Source: CAIYRG01 sp964494505
GTDB lineage: Bacteria; Pseudomonadota; Alphaproteobacteria; Micropepsales; Micropepsaceae
Direction of reading: 5' to 3'
DNA length: 55,604 nt
Assembly: GCA_964494505.1 (NCBI GenBank)
Contig: CAZBRO010000034.1
Span: forward strand, 1-55,604
Shown here one piece after another: positions 26,371 to 34,448 of this stretch (positions within the stretch are counted from its first letter, which is position 1; the number at the start of each line of letters is the position of its first letter). The notes below the pieces were generated by a model that searched no databases, had not been told where the DNA came from, and worked only from the letters and a program-made list of their open reading frames with translations. Position numbers and translations under genes: made by a program.

Positions 26371-27084
26371 CTATCGCATGGCTGCGCCGCCATCGACGCC
26401 GATGCATTGACCGGTGATGAAGCTCGCCCCCGGGCCGCTGAGAAAGACAATCGCGGCCGCGATTTCCTCGGGCCGGCCGAGGCGTCCGAGCGGATTGGAG
26501 AGCTCGAGCGCCTGAAGAGCCGGCGAAAGCGTCTCGAAATGCAGAAGCGGCGTGTCCGTGGGGCCGGGCGCCACCGCATTCACCAGAATCCGCGGCGCGA
26601 ATTCGCGGGCCCATGACCGCGTCAGGGAAAGGACGGCGCCCTTGGTCGCGCTGTAGGCCGACGAGCCCGCCCGCCCCAAACGCGCGAGCTCGGAGGCGAG
26701 ATTGACGACGCGCGCGCCGTCGCGGAAGTGGGGGAGGCAGGCGCGCATCAGCAGAACGGGCCCGCGCAGATTCACCGCATACAGCCGATCGAGCAGCGCA
26801 ATTTTGAGATCGGCCAAATCCGCGTCGAGCTGAATGCCCGCGCTGTTCACCAATATGTCGAGATGGCCCAACCGCTTCATGGCCGCGGCCACGCTGGCCG
26901 TCACGGAGGCTTCCGAGCTGACATCGCAGCCCACGATCTCGAAGTCCGCGCGCGGGGTAGCGAGGTCGAGCCCGATGACCAGGGCTCCTGACTCGGTCAA
27001 TTGCTCGGCCGTGGCCCTGCCGATACCGCTTGCAGCACCGGTCACGATGGCCGTCTTGCCGCGCAAGATTTGACTCACTTCCAC
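26371..27084 (-). CDS. Short-chain dehydrogenase/reductase
   Basis: NAD(P)-dependent classical SDR of 237 residues. Cofactor motif TGAASGIGRA near the N-terminus, VNSAGIQ (NAG-like), catalytic Ser and Tyr-x3-Lys in AGSSAYSATKGAV, and PGPTDTPLL after the active site. The acidic residue after the second strand (LDLATP) favours NAD. It is first in the operon with creatininase and Rieske oxygenase, 11 bases upstream of the creatininase start. In that setting it might oxidise an alcohol or carbinolamine made by the oxygenase. Confidence 0.88.
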   Translation of the reverse strand: MEVSQILRGKTAIVTGAASGIGRATAEQLTESGALVIGLDLATPRADFEIVGCDVSSEASVTASVAAAMKRLGHLDILVNSAGIQLDADLADLKIALLDRLYAVNLRGPVLLMRACLPHFRDGARVVNLASELARLGRAGSSAYSATKGAVLSLTRSWAREFAPRILVNAVAPGPTDTPLLHFETLSPALQALELSNPLGRLGRPEEIAAAIVFLSGPGASFITGQCIGVDGGAAMR

Positions 27085-27588
27085 ACCCGCACGCGCGGTT
27101 CGCGCAGTGCCTGCCCGAACCGATGCCTAGCAGGAAATCAGGTCGGAAGCGGGGGCGCTTGGCAATCGCGCTGCACTGCGGAATCGTGCTTTATGCGCCA
27201 CACAAAAGGGAATTTTACGAATTTTGAGCGCAGTGCTGCATGTGCGCTGAGCATTTGCACACACAATGGGCGTGAGCGGCGCGGTGGGTGCGTGCGGTAC
27301 CCCCTCCCCCCGTCGAAGCGGGGATAGACCGGGACGATTTCCAGGAATCCCGCGGGGCCCGGCGGGGATAGGATCGTTTTATAAGGCGCGAATAAGGGTG
27401 CGATAACGGCGAATAAGAGCGCCATTCGGTACATGCGCGCCCCTCAGCTGCGGCCGGCGCCGCGCTCGATGGATGAAGAAAACCGGACTTGCGAAAGAGC
27501 GTCCGGCAGATATGGGGTTCGCGCGCACGCGATGCGAGTGACGGCAGGCCGCGACGGACCGCGGCGGTGATGACCCGGCCGCCGGAAC
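27085..27588. other. Intergenic region upstream of the SDR-creatininase-Rieske operon
   Basis: 504 bases with no credible gene on either strand. It should hold the promoter of the reverse-strand operon starting at 27084 and the transcript end of the secreted-protein genes at 27589-29362. A hairpin CCCCG-TCGAAG-CGGGG lies near 27307-27322, followed by a second CGGGGATAG copy about 45 bases later. No sigma-54 or other clear promoter facing the SDR gene was found by eye. Confidence 0.5.
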
Positions 27589-28500
27589 TCAGAAGTCCGG
27601 CCTGTCCGCGGTCGGCGGATGCTCGATCCCTTCGTGATGGCCTTGGGATGCGTTCTCCGCGCAAATCCGCGGTTCCCAGGGTTCCCCGGTGCGGCGGTAG
27701 GTGATGTTGCCCGACCATTGCGTGGTGTAGGTGTTCGGATCGTCGATCGTCACCTGGACTTGCAGGCCCTTTTTGTAGCCGGGGACAAAGGACGTGTTTC
27801 CCACCTTGCCGCCGAGACGCCCTGAGGTTTGCTCATGGCGCTCCTGGGCCGCGCGCGCCTCTTCGTCGTCGATCAGGCGATAGCGCTCGATCACGTGCAT
27901 GGCCTGGCTCTGCGGCGTGCCAAAGCGGTCGACCATGGTGTAAGGCCCGACCTCGATGCCGACGGTGTCGACGACGAGCGTGTCCCCTTCATAGTGCCCG
28001 ACGGAATCGCCCATCGGCGACGGCTTGAGATGCGCCGGATGGGTTTCGTTCAAACGCACATGCCGGACCTGATCGTCCTGGCTGTAGAGAAGGGTGATCT
28101 CGTTCTTCGTCTGCAGAACCATGACCCGCTGCTGCATGGCGAGGACATAGGGCGGCGAATAGGGCGCGCATTGGTTCGACGGATCGAGAATGTCGTGGCC
28201 GCTCGCCGAACCTTCCCCCATGCGCTTTACGACTTCGGCCGCATGGGGCTTCAGGATCGGGCTCATGTAGTCGCCGACCAGCGGAATGGGATCGCCGCCG
28301 CCGAGGGTGGGCGTGCTCGCATCCTTTCCGACGCGTCTCAAATTGCGTATCGGACCGGGGCCGGACGCAGGCGTTTCGAAATTGAAGGCGTTGCGCCCCC
28401 ACGAGCCCGAGAAATCCGGGGTTGCGGCGGAGCCATCGGCAACGGCCGGAAGGGCGGTTGCCGCGAGGATCAGGGTCGCGAAAGCACGTGTCGTACGCAT
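27589..28500 (-). CDS. Secreted protein, local paralogue family member 3
   Basis: 303-residue exported protein with signal peptide (FATLILAATALPAVADG) and mature start TPDFSGSWGRNAFNFE. The family block appears as SPMGDSVGHYEGDTLVVDTV, followed by FGTPQSQAMHVIERYRLIDD and W-x-GNITYRR. An extra segment (ASGHDILDPSNQCAPYSPPY) precedes it. Function is unknown. The start at 28500 follows the previous gene's stop by 13 bases, forming a two-gene operon with the paralogue at 28514-29362. Confidence 0.75.
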   Translation of the reverse strand: MRTTRAFATLILAATALPAVADGSAATPDFSGSWGRNAFNFETPASGPGPIRNLRRVGKDASTPTLGGGDPIPLVGDYMSPILKPHAAEVVKRMGEGSASGHDILDPSNQCAPYSPPYVLAMQQRVMVLQTKNEITLLYSQDDQVRHVRLNETHPAHLKPSPMGDSVGHYEGDTLVVDTVGIEVGPYTMVDRFGTPQSQAMHVIERYRLIDDEEARAAQERHEQTSGRLGGKVGNTSFVPGYKKGLQVQVTIDDPNTYTTQWSGNITYRRTGEPWEPRICAENASQGHHEGIEHPPTADRPDF

Positions 28501-28513
28501 TGAGCTACCATTG

Positions 28514-29362
28514 TCAGAAATCCGGATTCTTCGCCATGGGCATGTGATAGTCGAACTGCAGATTGTTCTCGGCGCAGATGGCCTCCAGGATCGGGTCCTG
28601 GGTTTTCCGGTAGCGCAGGACACCCTGCCAGGGCTGATAATAGATTTCCGGATCCTCGACCGTCATCCGGACTTCCAGCGTCTTGCCGTCGCCGGCCGTC
28701 TTCCAGCGTTCGATCACATGCAACTTCTCGCTGTGCGGCGTGCGGTAGGCGTCGACGAATGTCTTTCTGCTGAGGCCGATGGTGTCGATCACCAGCGTAT
28801 CGCCTTCGTAATGGCCGACCGATTCTCCGTACCAGGAGGGTTTGACATTGGCGGAATGCGGCACGTCGAGAAAGACATGGCGCACCTGCGAGTCGTAGGA
28901 TTGGATCATCACGACTTCCTTGGGAGCCTGCACGAAATAGAGGACGCTCGGCTGGAGCAGAAAGGCGGGCACGCCGGCCGGTTCGCAGGAGGTGGAGGGC
29001 GTATAGGCGATCTTCCCGCCGAGAACCTCATCGATGTCCTTTTTCATCGCCTCCTTCACGCCGGGCTTGAGATTGGGATTGGTGAGATCGCCGATGCGGT
29101 AGGTCGGCGTAATGCCGCGTTCGCGAGCCTCGACATTGTTGAGAAAGGGATGGCCGGGATCGCTTCGCAAGGGTGCGGGCGATTCCGGCACCGGCTGAAA
29201 ATCGCCTGCAACCGGCGTGGTCCACCCGGCCGGCCCTGAGGAGAAATCCGGGACCGCGCCGGATTGCGCGGCCGCCGCCGCGTCCGCCGCAGCGGGTGCC
29301 GCGGCGATCAGGGCTGCGAGACTGGCCCCAAAATACCTTCCCCTTGCCCCCAAAATGGACAT
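28514..29362 (-). CDS. Secreted protein, local paralogue family member 4
   Basis: 282-residue exported protein. Ala-rich leader (FGASLAALIAAAPAAADAA), then VPDFSSGPAGWTTPVAGDFQ. The central block is SWYGESVGHYEGDTLVIDTI and the later part TPHSEKLHVIERWKTAGDGK, closely matching the protein at 6288-7130; both also have a C-terminal YHMPMAKNPDF or YDVPIAQKGDF ending. This pair and the 6288/7713 pair probably arose by local duplication. First gene of its operon; the region upstream contains repeat A. Confidence 0.77.
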   Translation of the reverse strand: MSILGARGRYFGASLAALIAAAPAAADAAAAAQSGAVPDFSSGPAGWTTPVAGDFQPVPESPAPLRSDPGHPFLNNVEARERGITPTYRIGDLTNPNLKPGVKEAMKKDIDEVLGGKIAYTPSTSCEPAGVPAFLLQPSVLYFVQAPKEVVMIQSYDSQVRHVFLDVPHSANVKPSWYGESVGHYEGDTLVIDTIGLSRKTFVDAYRTPHSEKLHVIERWKTAGDGKTLEVRMTVEDPEIYYQPWQGVLRYRKTQDPILEAICAENNLQFDYHMPMAKNPDF

Positions 29363-29400
29363 CGCGTGTTTTCCTTTGGCGCCCCTCAAATCCGGCTGGT

Positions 29401-29461
29401 GGCGTCTCCCGCCGAACCGGCAGCGGCTCATCTCGGCGCAGACGATAGCACCGCCCTATCG
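29401..29461. repeat. Dispersed repeat A, copy 1
   Basis: 61-base sequence nearly identical to 30675-30734 (one indel and two substitutions visible). It contains inverted arms CGCCGA and TCGGCG, with an inner CCG/CGG pair, so it can fold as a hairpin. It lies in the 329-base divergent gap (29363-29691) between the secreted-protein operon and the aldo/keto reductase. That gap otherwise shows no gene. Confidence 0.75.
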
Positions 29462-29691
29462 CGGCAGGTAAGCGGAACTGAATCGGGTTGCGCTGCGGTT
29501 GAATCAGAGGCCCCGAGAGACCTTGGGTTTTCAAACCCCGGCCGCTACATTGCGCGCAAGTGTTGCGTCGATCCCCTGAACCCGCACTGTATTCTGTTCA
29601 TGCGCGGCTGCACCGGCCTTATCCTGCGCGCCTCATGGCGGCCACTGGCCGTTGGGGCCACAAACACAAGCTTCCACTTGGAGTAAGAGAC

Positions 29692-30543
29692 ATGAAGTAC
29701 GTCACCCTGAACAACGGCGTTGAAATGCCTGCTCTTGGCTTTGGCGTATTTCAGATGCACGATCTGGAGGAATGCGAAAGAAGCGTCAGGGATGCTATTG
29801 CGGTCGGATACCGGCTGATCGATACGGCGGCCTCCTATTTAAACGAAGAAGCCGTCGGCCGAGGCATCAAGAAGAGCGGTGTGCCGCGAGAGGAACTCTT
29901 CCTCACCACAAAACTCTGGGTGCAGGATGCAAGCTATGAAGGCGCCAAGCGCGGTGTGGAGCATTCGCTAAACCGGCTCCAACTCGACTATTTGGACCTC
30001 TTTCTCATCCACCAGCCATTCGGCGATGTGTACGGAGCCTGGCGGGCGATGGAGGAGCTCAATAGCAAAGGTACGCTCAAGGCCATCGGCATAAGCAACT
30101 TCTATCCCGATCGCGTGGTTGATTTCGTACTTCATAACAAGGTCGTGCCCGCGGTAAACCAGATCGAGATAAACCCATTCCACCAGCAGACCGAGGCTCA
30201 AAAGCTCCACCAGAGATATAAGATCCAAACCGAAGGCTGGGCTCCTTTCGCCGAAGGCCAAAAAGGCATTTTCGAGAACGAAACTCTTCGCTCTATCGGG
30301 GTCAAACATAGTAAGTCGGTGGCTCAAGTCATTCTGCGCTGGCATGTCCAAAGGAACATTGTGGTTATCCCGAAGTCGGTGAAGAAGGAGCGAATCATCC
30401 AGAACTTCTCGGTGTTCGACTTCGCGCTAAGCGACGATGAAATGGATGCTATCAAGGCGCTCGATACGAAGGCGACTTCATTTTTCAACCATCGCGATCC
30501 CGAGTGGGTGGAGCGATTGAGTTCCCGCAAGCTTGATATTTGA
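29692..30543 (+). CDS. Aldo/keto reductase
   Basis: NADPH-dependent aldehyde/ketone reductase of 283 residues, the AKR5-like bacterial type (2,5-diketo-gluconate reductase relatives). Motifs: VEMPALGFGVFQ, IDTAASYLNEEAVG with the catalytic Asp and Tyr, KLWVQD with Lys, LDLFLIHQPFGDVYGAW with His, and IPKSVKKERI for NADPH binding. The ATG at 29692 follows GGAG; an upstream in-frame ATG at 29560 is rejected as it precedes any homology. Single-gene unit; physiological substrate not deducible. Confidence 0.92.
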   Translation: MKYVTLNNGVEMPALGFGVFQMHDLEECERSVRDAIAVGYRLIDTAASYLNEEAVGRGIKKSGVPREELFLTTKLWVQDASYEGAKRGVEHSLNRLQLDYLDLFLIHQPFGDVYGAWRAMEELNSKGTLKAIGISNFYPDRVVDFVLHNKVVPAVNQIEINPFHQQTEAQKLHQRYKIQTEGWAPFAEGQKGIFENETLRSIGVKHSKSVAQVILRWHVQRNIVVIPKSVKKERIIQNFSVFDFALSDDEMDAIKALDTKATSFFNHRDPEWVERLSSRKLDI

Positions 30544-30580
30544 TGCTGCCGTGTCGGGTTGTAGCCAGAAACCGTTGTGT

Positions 30581-30600
30581 CTGCTTTGGGTCGAAAGCAG
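30581..30600 (+). terminator. Hairpin downstream of the aldo/keto reductase
   Basis: Perfect 7-bp arms CTGCTTT (30581-30587) and AAAGCAG (30594-30600) around GGGTCG, 38 bases after the stop codon. No U-run follows, so termination efficiency is doubtful. It directly abuts repeat B and may be part of the same mobile or REP-like unit. Confidence 0.4.
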
Positions 30601-30670
30601 CCCTTTCCGCCCGCGCCCTTCATCAGTTCAATTCCATCGGGCCTCGGTTTAGGGCAATTCTTAATTCCAG
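30597..30670. repeat. Dispersed repeat B, copy 1
   Basis: A 53-base core (from GCAG through GCCTCGGTTT) matches 33550-33602 with a single mismatch, and weaker similarity continues for about 20 bases. It is followed within 4 bases by repeat A copy 2, so the two may be halves of one composite element. The whole 337-base gap 30544-30880 is made of this hairpin, repeat B, repeat A and a short tail. No gene was seen. Confidence 0.75.
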
Positions 30671-30674
30671 TTGC

Positions 30675-30734
30675 GGCGTCTCCCGCCGAACCGCAGCGGC
30701 TCATCTCGGCGCAGACGATAGCGCCGCCCTCTCG
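30675..30734. repeat. Dispersed repeat A, copy 2
   Basis: 60 bases matching 29401-29461. The two copies flank the aldo/keto reductase gene in the same orientation, about 1.3 kb apart. The hairpin-forming arms CGCCGA/TCGGCG are kept, which suggests that structure is preserved. Confidence 0.75.
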
Positions 30735-30880
30735 ACCGCAAGGCGCCCCCCGAAGCAGAGCCGGCCGCGACCTTTGGAATGCCACCGTTGCCTTCGCAAA
30801 CGGTGCGTGACGCAGCATGGGCGCAATGCCTGTTTTTCGCCAATAACAAACATCCGCCCCACGATCACGCGCTGAGCCGG

Positions 30881-31861
30881 TCAGACATTCTTTGCGCGTT
30901 TGAGCGTATCCGACGGCCGCTCGCCATAGCGGCTCACGTAATCCCTGGCAAAATGCCCCAGATTGCCAAACCCGCAGGCAAACGCCGTTGTCGTGACTGA
31001 CGTGTTCGTGTCAGGCCGTATGAGCATCTCCCGCGCGTGCCGCAATCGCACCTCTTTCACAAACTCCATCGGAGAATGCCCTCGGCTCTGCTTGAAGTGG
31101 TGGAAGATGCTCCGCGCACTTGTGGACGCGACCTGAGCAAGAGCTTCAATGGTAATCGGCTTTTGCCAATAGGCCTCGATATATTCCTCCACGCGCCGGA
31201 CCTGCCAGCTCGTTGCAGAGCGTGGCGTGCCGTTGAGCAGGTCGCTGTAATTGTTCGGATTGCTACAGAGGAAAGACGCAATAAGTGTCTGTTCCAATTC
31301 CGCCAGCATCACCGGCGGCATCTCAGGACCGAGGGTATCCAATTCGCTCATGAAGAACCTTAGGAGCCGCTGAAGGCTCGCCAGAGCATCGACGCGCGTC
31401 ACGGGCTCGAATTCGAGCTTGCGGCGAGGCGTTGCACCGGTCATCGCGGCAAGCTTATTCGTCAGAGCGCTCGCATCGACCCGCAATACGACCTGCTCAT
31501 AGTTCGCGGGAAAATCGTAGAACAATGACGCGTTGGGCGGAATCACAGGCGTTTCGTCGAGCGTGACCTCCCGTTGGATTCCGTCGATACGAATTTCCGC
31601 ACCGCCGTGCAGAGCCAGTTGCTGGCGGTAGAAGCTCGCGCCGGGAAATTCCACCTGAGCCTGTCCGCCATAATTGCAATAAGACAGGCCGATGTTCCGC
31701 GACTGCCAATGATTGGCGCGAACGTCCAAACCGCTACGGCGGGGAAGAGTTAACCGGTGAGCGCCATAGGTGCGTATGAGGGCATCTTCAACCTGATCGG
31801 GATCGCGTGACCTGACGGCCGGAAAGCTGTCCAACGGATTTGCGCGCGCGCCACTGTTCAT
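30881..31861 (-). CDS. AraC family transcriptional regulator
   Basis: 326 residues. The N-terminal 200 residues resemble the AraC-binding-like domain (PF14525 type), with SYCNYGGQAQVEFPGASFYR. The C-terminal DNA-binding domain has two helix-turn-helix units: IEALAQVASTSARSIFHHFK and SVTTTAFACGFGNLGHFARD, followed by YGERPSDTLKR. The ATG follows GGGAGG at a good distance. It is divergent from the small ORF/sigma factor pair; the 229-base spacer is AT-rich and contains a TATAAT sequence near 31905. Its targets may include the neighbouring aldo/keto reductase, which is not certain. Confidence 0.9.
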   Translation of the reverse strand: MNSGARANPLDSFPAVRSRDPDQVEDALIRTYGAHRLTLPRRSGLDVRANHWQSRNIGLSYCNYGGQAQVEFPGASFYRQQLALHGGAEIRIDGIQREVTLDETPVIPPNASLFYDFPANYEQVVLRVDASALTNKLAAMTGATPRRKLEFEPVTRVDALASLQRLLRFFMSELDTLGPEMPPVMLAELEQTLIASFLCSNPNNYSDLLNGTPRSATSWQVRRVEEYIEAYWQKPITIEALAQVASTSARSIFHHFKQSRGHSPMEFVKEVRLRHAREMLIRPDTNTSVTTTAFACGFGNLGHFARDYVSRYGERPSDTLKRAKNV

Positions 31862-32090
31862 AGAGCCTAACCTCCCACAAACGGCGATTGATTAATTATT
31901 CCATATAATGAAGCCCTCCGATTGATGCATATCAATGAAGTTTGCGCGCCTTCTGAGCATTGTTTGCGGTTTTTGAGCTTTGACGGCGATAATTGTTGCG
32001 ACATTTGAGTGAGGTTTGCGATTTCCGGGAAGCGCAGATTGCATGCCTTTGCTCCAATAGGTTTGCAGGCGGCAAATTTGGAGGGTGCTA

Positions 32091-32279
32091 ATGGCGTCTT
32101 CTGATCTCCTTGAGATTGCGCGACGCGCGCAGGTAACGTCAGAATCCGAGGCGCGTGCGAAGCGTGGACTTTCACAGAGGTCTGCTATCCGGCACTACAC
32201 GACCGATCGCCAACCGCCGCTATTGCCCGGCGGACCCAACGATTACGGATTGGCCGGCGGTAGATCGACGGACGATTGA
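32091..32279 (+). CDS. Small protein upstream of ECF sigma factor
   Basis: Possible 62-residue protein with a strong Shine-Dalgarno (GGAGGG) 6 bases before the ATG. It begins MASSDLLEIARRAQ and has an Arg/Ser-rich middle and a Gly-rich tail. Not recognised. Its stop codon overlaps a potential TTG start of the sigma factor, suggesting translational coupling. It does not look like NepR (no conserved LP-x-L core), so an anti-sigma role is only a guess from position. Confidence 0.4.
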   Translation: MASSDLLEIARRAQVTSESEARAKRGLSQRSAIRHYTTDRQPPLLPGGPNDYGLAGGRSTDD

Positions 32280-32290
32280 GTGCGCCGAAA

Positions 32291-32953
32291 ATGATGCCAG
32301 ATCGAACCGAGCTGCAGGCAAGGTATCAGATAGATCCCGCAGACGAGCAGAACTCGGATGCGCTGTTTCGAGAGAAGCTGCTCCTGCTGATGCCGTGGTT
32401 GCGCGCATTCTCGCAATCGCTTTGCCGCGACGCGACCCTTTCCCAGGACATTTGCCAACAAGCGCTATGCAAGGCGTGGGAAGCACGGGGGACATTTCGA
32501 CCCGGCTCCAATTTGAGAGCCTGGACTTTCACAATTCTGCGCAACGAACTTTACAATCATCGCCGGCGTACTTGGCGATATTCGAGTTTCGATGATGGCA
32601 TCGCCTTGAACCTCGCCGGCCCGAACGATGAACAGCTTTGGGCGGTTCATCTCGCTGACGCAGTGCGCGCGTTGCGGACCTTATCGCCCGAACAGCGCAA
32701 AGCCTTCATGCTTGTCGCTATAGGAGGCCTCAATTGCGAAGAGGCTGCGGCAAAATGCAATTGCCCGCAAGGGACTGTGAAGAGCCGGGTGTTTCGTGCA
32801 CGGAGGAGTGTGCTCGCCGCTCTGAATGGGACGACGAAAGCCCTTTATAACAGTCGGGGTCCCATTGGAGAAACTACCCACCAACTCATAAGCGATCTTG
32901 ATGTCCTGCTTGCAAGCGAGGAGCGCCACGATCAAACGCAACTGCCGGCGTAA
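32291..32953 (+). CDS. ECF RNA polymerase sigma factor
   Basis: 220-residue extracytoplasmic-function sigma factor. Region 2 shows LMPWLRAFSQSLCRDATLSQ, DICQQALCKAWEARGTF and LRAWTFTILRNELYNHRRR. Region 4 shows LSPEQRKAFMLVAIGGLNCE and CNCPQGTVKSRVFRARRSV. The GTVKSRV motif and the QALCKAWEARGTF segment are typical of alphaproteobacterial EcfG-like sigmas. A C-terminal extension of about 45 residues follows region 4. Starts possible: TTG 32276, ATG 32291 or ATG 32294; the first ATG was chosen. No PhyR or NepR is visible nearby. Confidence 0.88.
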   Translation: MMPDRTELQARYQIDPADEQNSDALFREKLLLLMPWLRAFSQSLCRDATLSQDICQQALCKAWEARGTFRPGSNLRAWTFTILRNELYNHRRRTWRYSSFDDGIALNLAGPNDEQLWAVHLADAVRALRTLSPEQRKAFMLVAIGGLNCEEAAAKCNCPQGTVKSRVFRARRSVLAALNGTTKALYNSRGPIGETTHQLISDLDVLLASEERHDQTQLPA

Positions 32954-33029
32954 CTTGTTAGAAAGCCGTCCATGCAGGCCGGTATCGAGCCAGGGTTGAG
33001 GGCGTGCATCGTCTATTGGTAGGACGTCA

Positions 33030-33365
33030 ATGACCACGTACCGTTGTTATTTTATCCAGAAAAATGGTTTTCCGGCAGCGTGGCGTGCCTTCGAGAGCAA
33101 AAGCGACGAAGAGGCGCACGACCACGCCCTTGGCTTGCTCGTTGCCTTCCCGCACGCGGAGAGGGTTGAGGTGTGGGATGAGGCCAGGCTGGCTCTCGAC
33201 TACAGCAGATCGGCAATGCAAACGCCTGCGGAATTGCGCAGGCTATGTTATCTCGCCATCGCCGCCGCGAAAAAGGAAGCCGACCCAAAGATCAGGCAGA
33301 TCATTGCTTCATGTGCGGCCAGGATCGCGCAAGACGCGGAGGCGCTGGCGCGTAACGCAAACTGA
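33030..33365 (+). CDS. Conserved hypothetical protein
   Basis: 111 residues, predicted soluble. It starts MTTYRCYFIQKNGFPAAWRA, followed by a short alpha/beta unit with ERVEVWDEARLALDY and a helical C-terminus rich in Ala (RIAQDAEALARNAN). Proteins of this look, with an N-terminal Y-x-C-Y-F/hydrophobic strand and a VEVWD motif, are frequent in alphaproteobacteria and have no assigned role. It stands alone 76 bases downstream of the sigma factor and may belong to its regulon. Confidence 0.72.
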   Translation: MTTYRCYFIQKNGFPAAWRAFESKSDEEAHDHALGLLVAFPHAERVEVWDEARLALDYSRSAMQTPAELRRLCYLAIAAAKKEADPKIRQIIASCAARIAQDAEALARNAN

Positions 33366-33704
33366 CAATTTCCATCTTATCGGGCCAAGGCAAACCCATG
33401 TCGGAATCGCATTAGTCCCGGCAAGGCATGACCGCAGCCGCGGACGCCGTGCGGTCCGAATATCTCCAGTGACCGTCGGGGAGAATGTCCGATCTTCCCG
33501 GAAGCGGACGCTCACCGGCCGCCGGCGATACAACTGAGTTTCGCCAAACGCAGTCCTTTCCGCCCGCGCCCTTCATCAGTTCAATTCCATCGGGCCTCGG
33601 TTTGGTGTAATTCTTGGTCTCAGATTCCGCAGCTCGCGTGAAGCGGCGCTGCCGGCACTTGCGAATGCCCGAGCCAAAACCCCAGTCCTTGAGGAGATTT
33701 CAAC
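33366..33704. other. Intergenic region containing repeat B
   Basis: 339 bases without a credible gene. The central part is repeat B copy 2. The rest is GC-rich filler up to the Shine-Dalgarno (GAGGAG) of the secreted hydrolase at 33705. Confidence 0.55.
33550..33622. repeat. Dispersed repeat B, copy 2
   Basis: Copy of the repeat at 30597-30670 in the same orientation, with a near-identical 53-base core containing CATCAGTTCAATTCCATCGG. Unlike copy 1, it is not followed by repeat A. Confidence 0.75.
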
Positions 33705-34367
33705 ATGACGCTGTTTCGCACTGTTCTCCTGACGAGCGGTCTCGCCCTCGCACTTTGCGGTGGAGCGGCTCAAGCTGAGGCCGCACCAGCCGCCGGCAAG
33801 ATGATGACCGTGCAGATGCCGGCGACGCCGGACCCGGCCCGCGTCACCCTCGACCCCAAGACCACCGCTTTGGTCGTGCTCGACTACGTGGAGGACATCT
33901 GTAACTCCCAGCCGAGTTGCACGGGCAAGATGCTCCCGGCCATGGCCCCCTTCATGGAGCGCGTACGCAAGGCGGGCCTGACCGTTGCCTACGGCACCCG
34001 CGCGCAGAACCAGACCAAGTGGCTGAAAGAGGTCGCTCCGGCTGCGGGCGACATCAGGATTACCAACACGGCGCAGGACCGGTTCTACGGCACCGATCTC
34101 GACAAGGATCTGAAGGCGAAGGGCATCAAGACGCTCATCATGGTCGGCTGGAAGATCAGCGGTTCGGTGACCTACACCTCCGTCGGAGCGATGGCGCACG
34201 ATTACACCGTCGTCATTCCGATGGATACGACGTCGGCCGGCAGTGATTACGAGACGACCATCGGTTTCTATAATGTCTTGAATTCGGGCAATGCGAACCT
34301 GGCGAACGCGCCTTTGAAGCCAAAAGCCACAACGCTGACCCGCACGGACTTGATCAGCTTTCAATAA
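33705..34367 (+). CDS. Secreted isochorismatase-like protein lacking the catalytic Cys
   Basis: 220-residue exported protein with a signal peptide (VLLTSGLALALCGGAAQA). The mature part has the isochorismatase/cysteine hydrolase core: TALVVLDYVEDICNSQPSC carries the first catalytic Asp, then a helical part (MAPFMERVRKAGLTVAYGTR), then TLIMVGWKISGSVTYTSVGA. In active hydrolases the last block reads ...C-V-x2-T-A; here Ser (GSV) stands where the nucleophilic Cys is expected. The protein is also periplasmic, while most relatives are cytoplasmic. It may be catalytically altered or a binding protein. The ATG follows GAGGAG. Confidence 0.78.
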   Translation: MTLFRTVLLTSGLALALCGGAAQAEAAPAAGKMMTVQMPATPDPARVTLDPKTTALVVLDYVEDICNSQPSCTGKMLPAMAPFMERVRKAGLTVAYGTRAQNQTKWLKEVAPAAGDIRITNTAQDRFYGTDLDKDLKAKGIKTLIMVGWKISGSVTYTSVGAMAHDYTVVIPMDTTSAGSDYETTIGFYNVLNSGNANLANAPLKPKATTLTRTDLISFQ

Positions 34368-34390
34368 GAGACCGGGCGTTTGGACGGTTC

Positions 34391-34410
34391 ATACACAATG
34401 GGTGTATAAT
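34391..34410 (+). promoter_or_regulatory. Promoter -10 with overlapping inverted repeat
   Basis: TATAAT at 34405-34410, 38 bases before the ATG at 34449, is a consensus -10 box. A TTGGAC lies 19 bases upstream, a slightly long spacer. An inverted repeat ATACAC (34391-34396) / GTGTAT (34402-34407) overlaps the -10, so a bound dimer would block the promoter. Confidence 0.55.
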
Positions 34411-34448
34411 TGAATGGCCGTCAATTCCGGCCAAGGGAGGAAAAAGCG

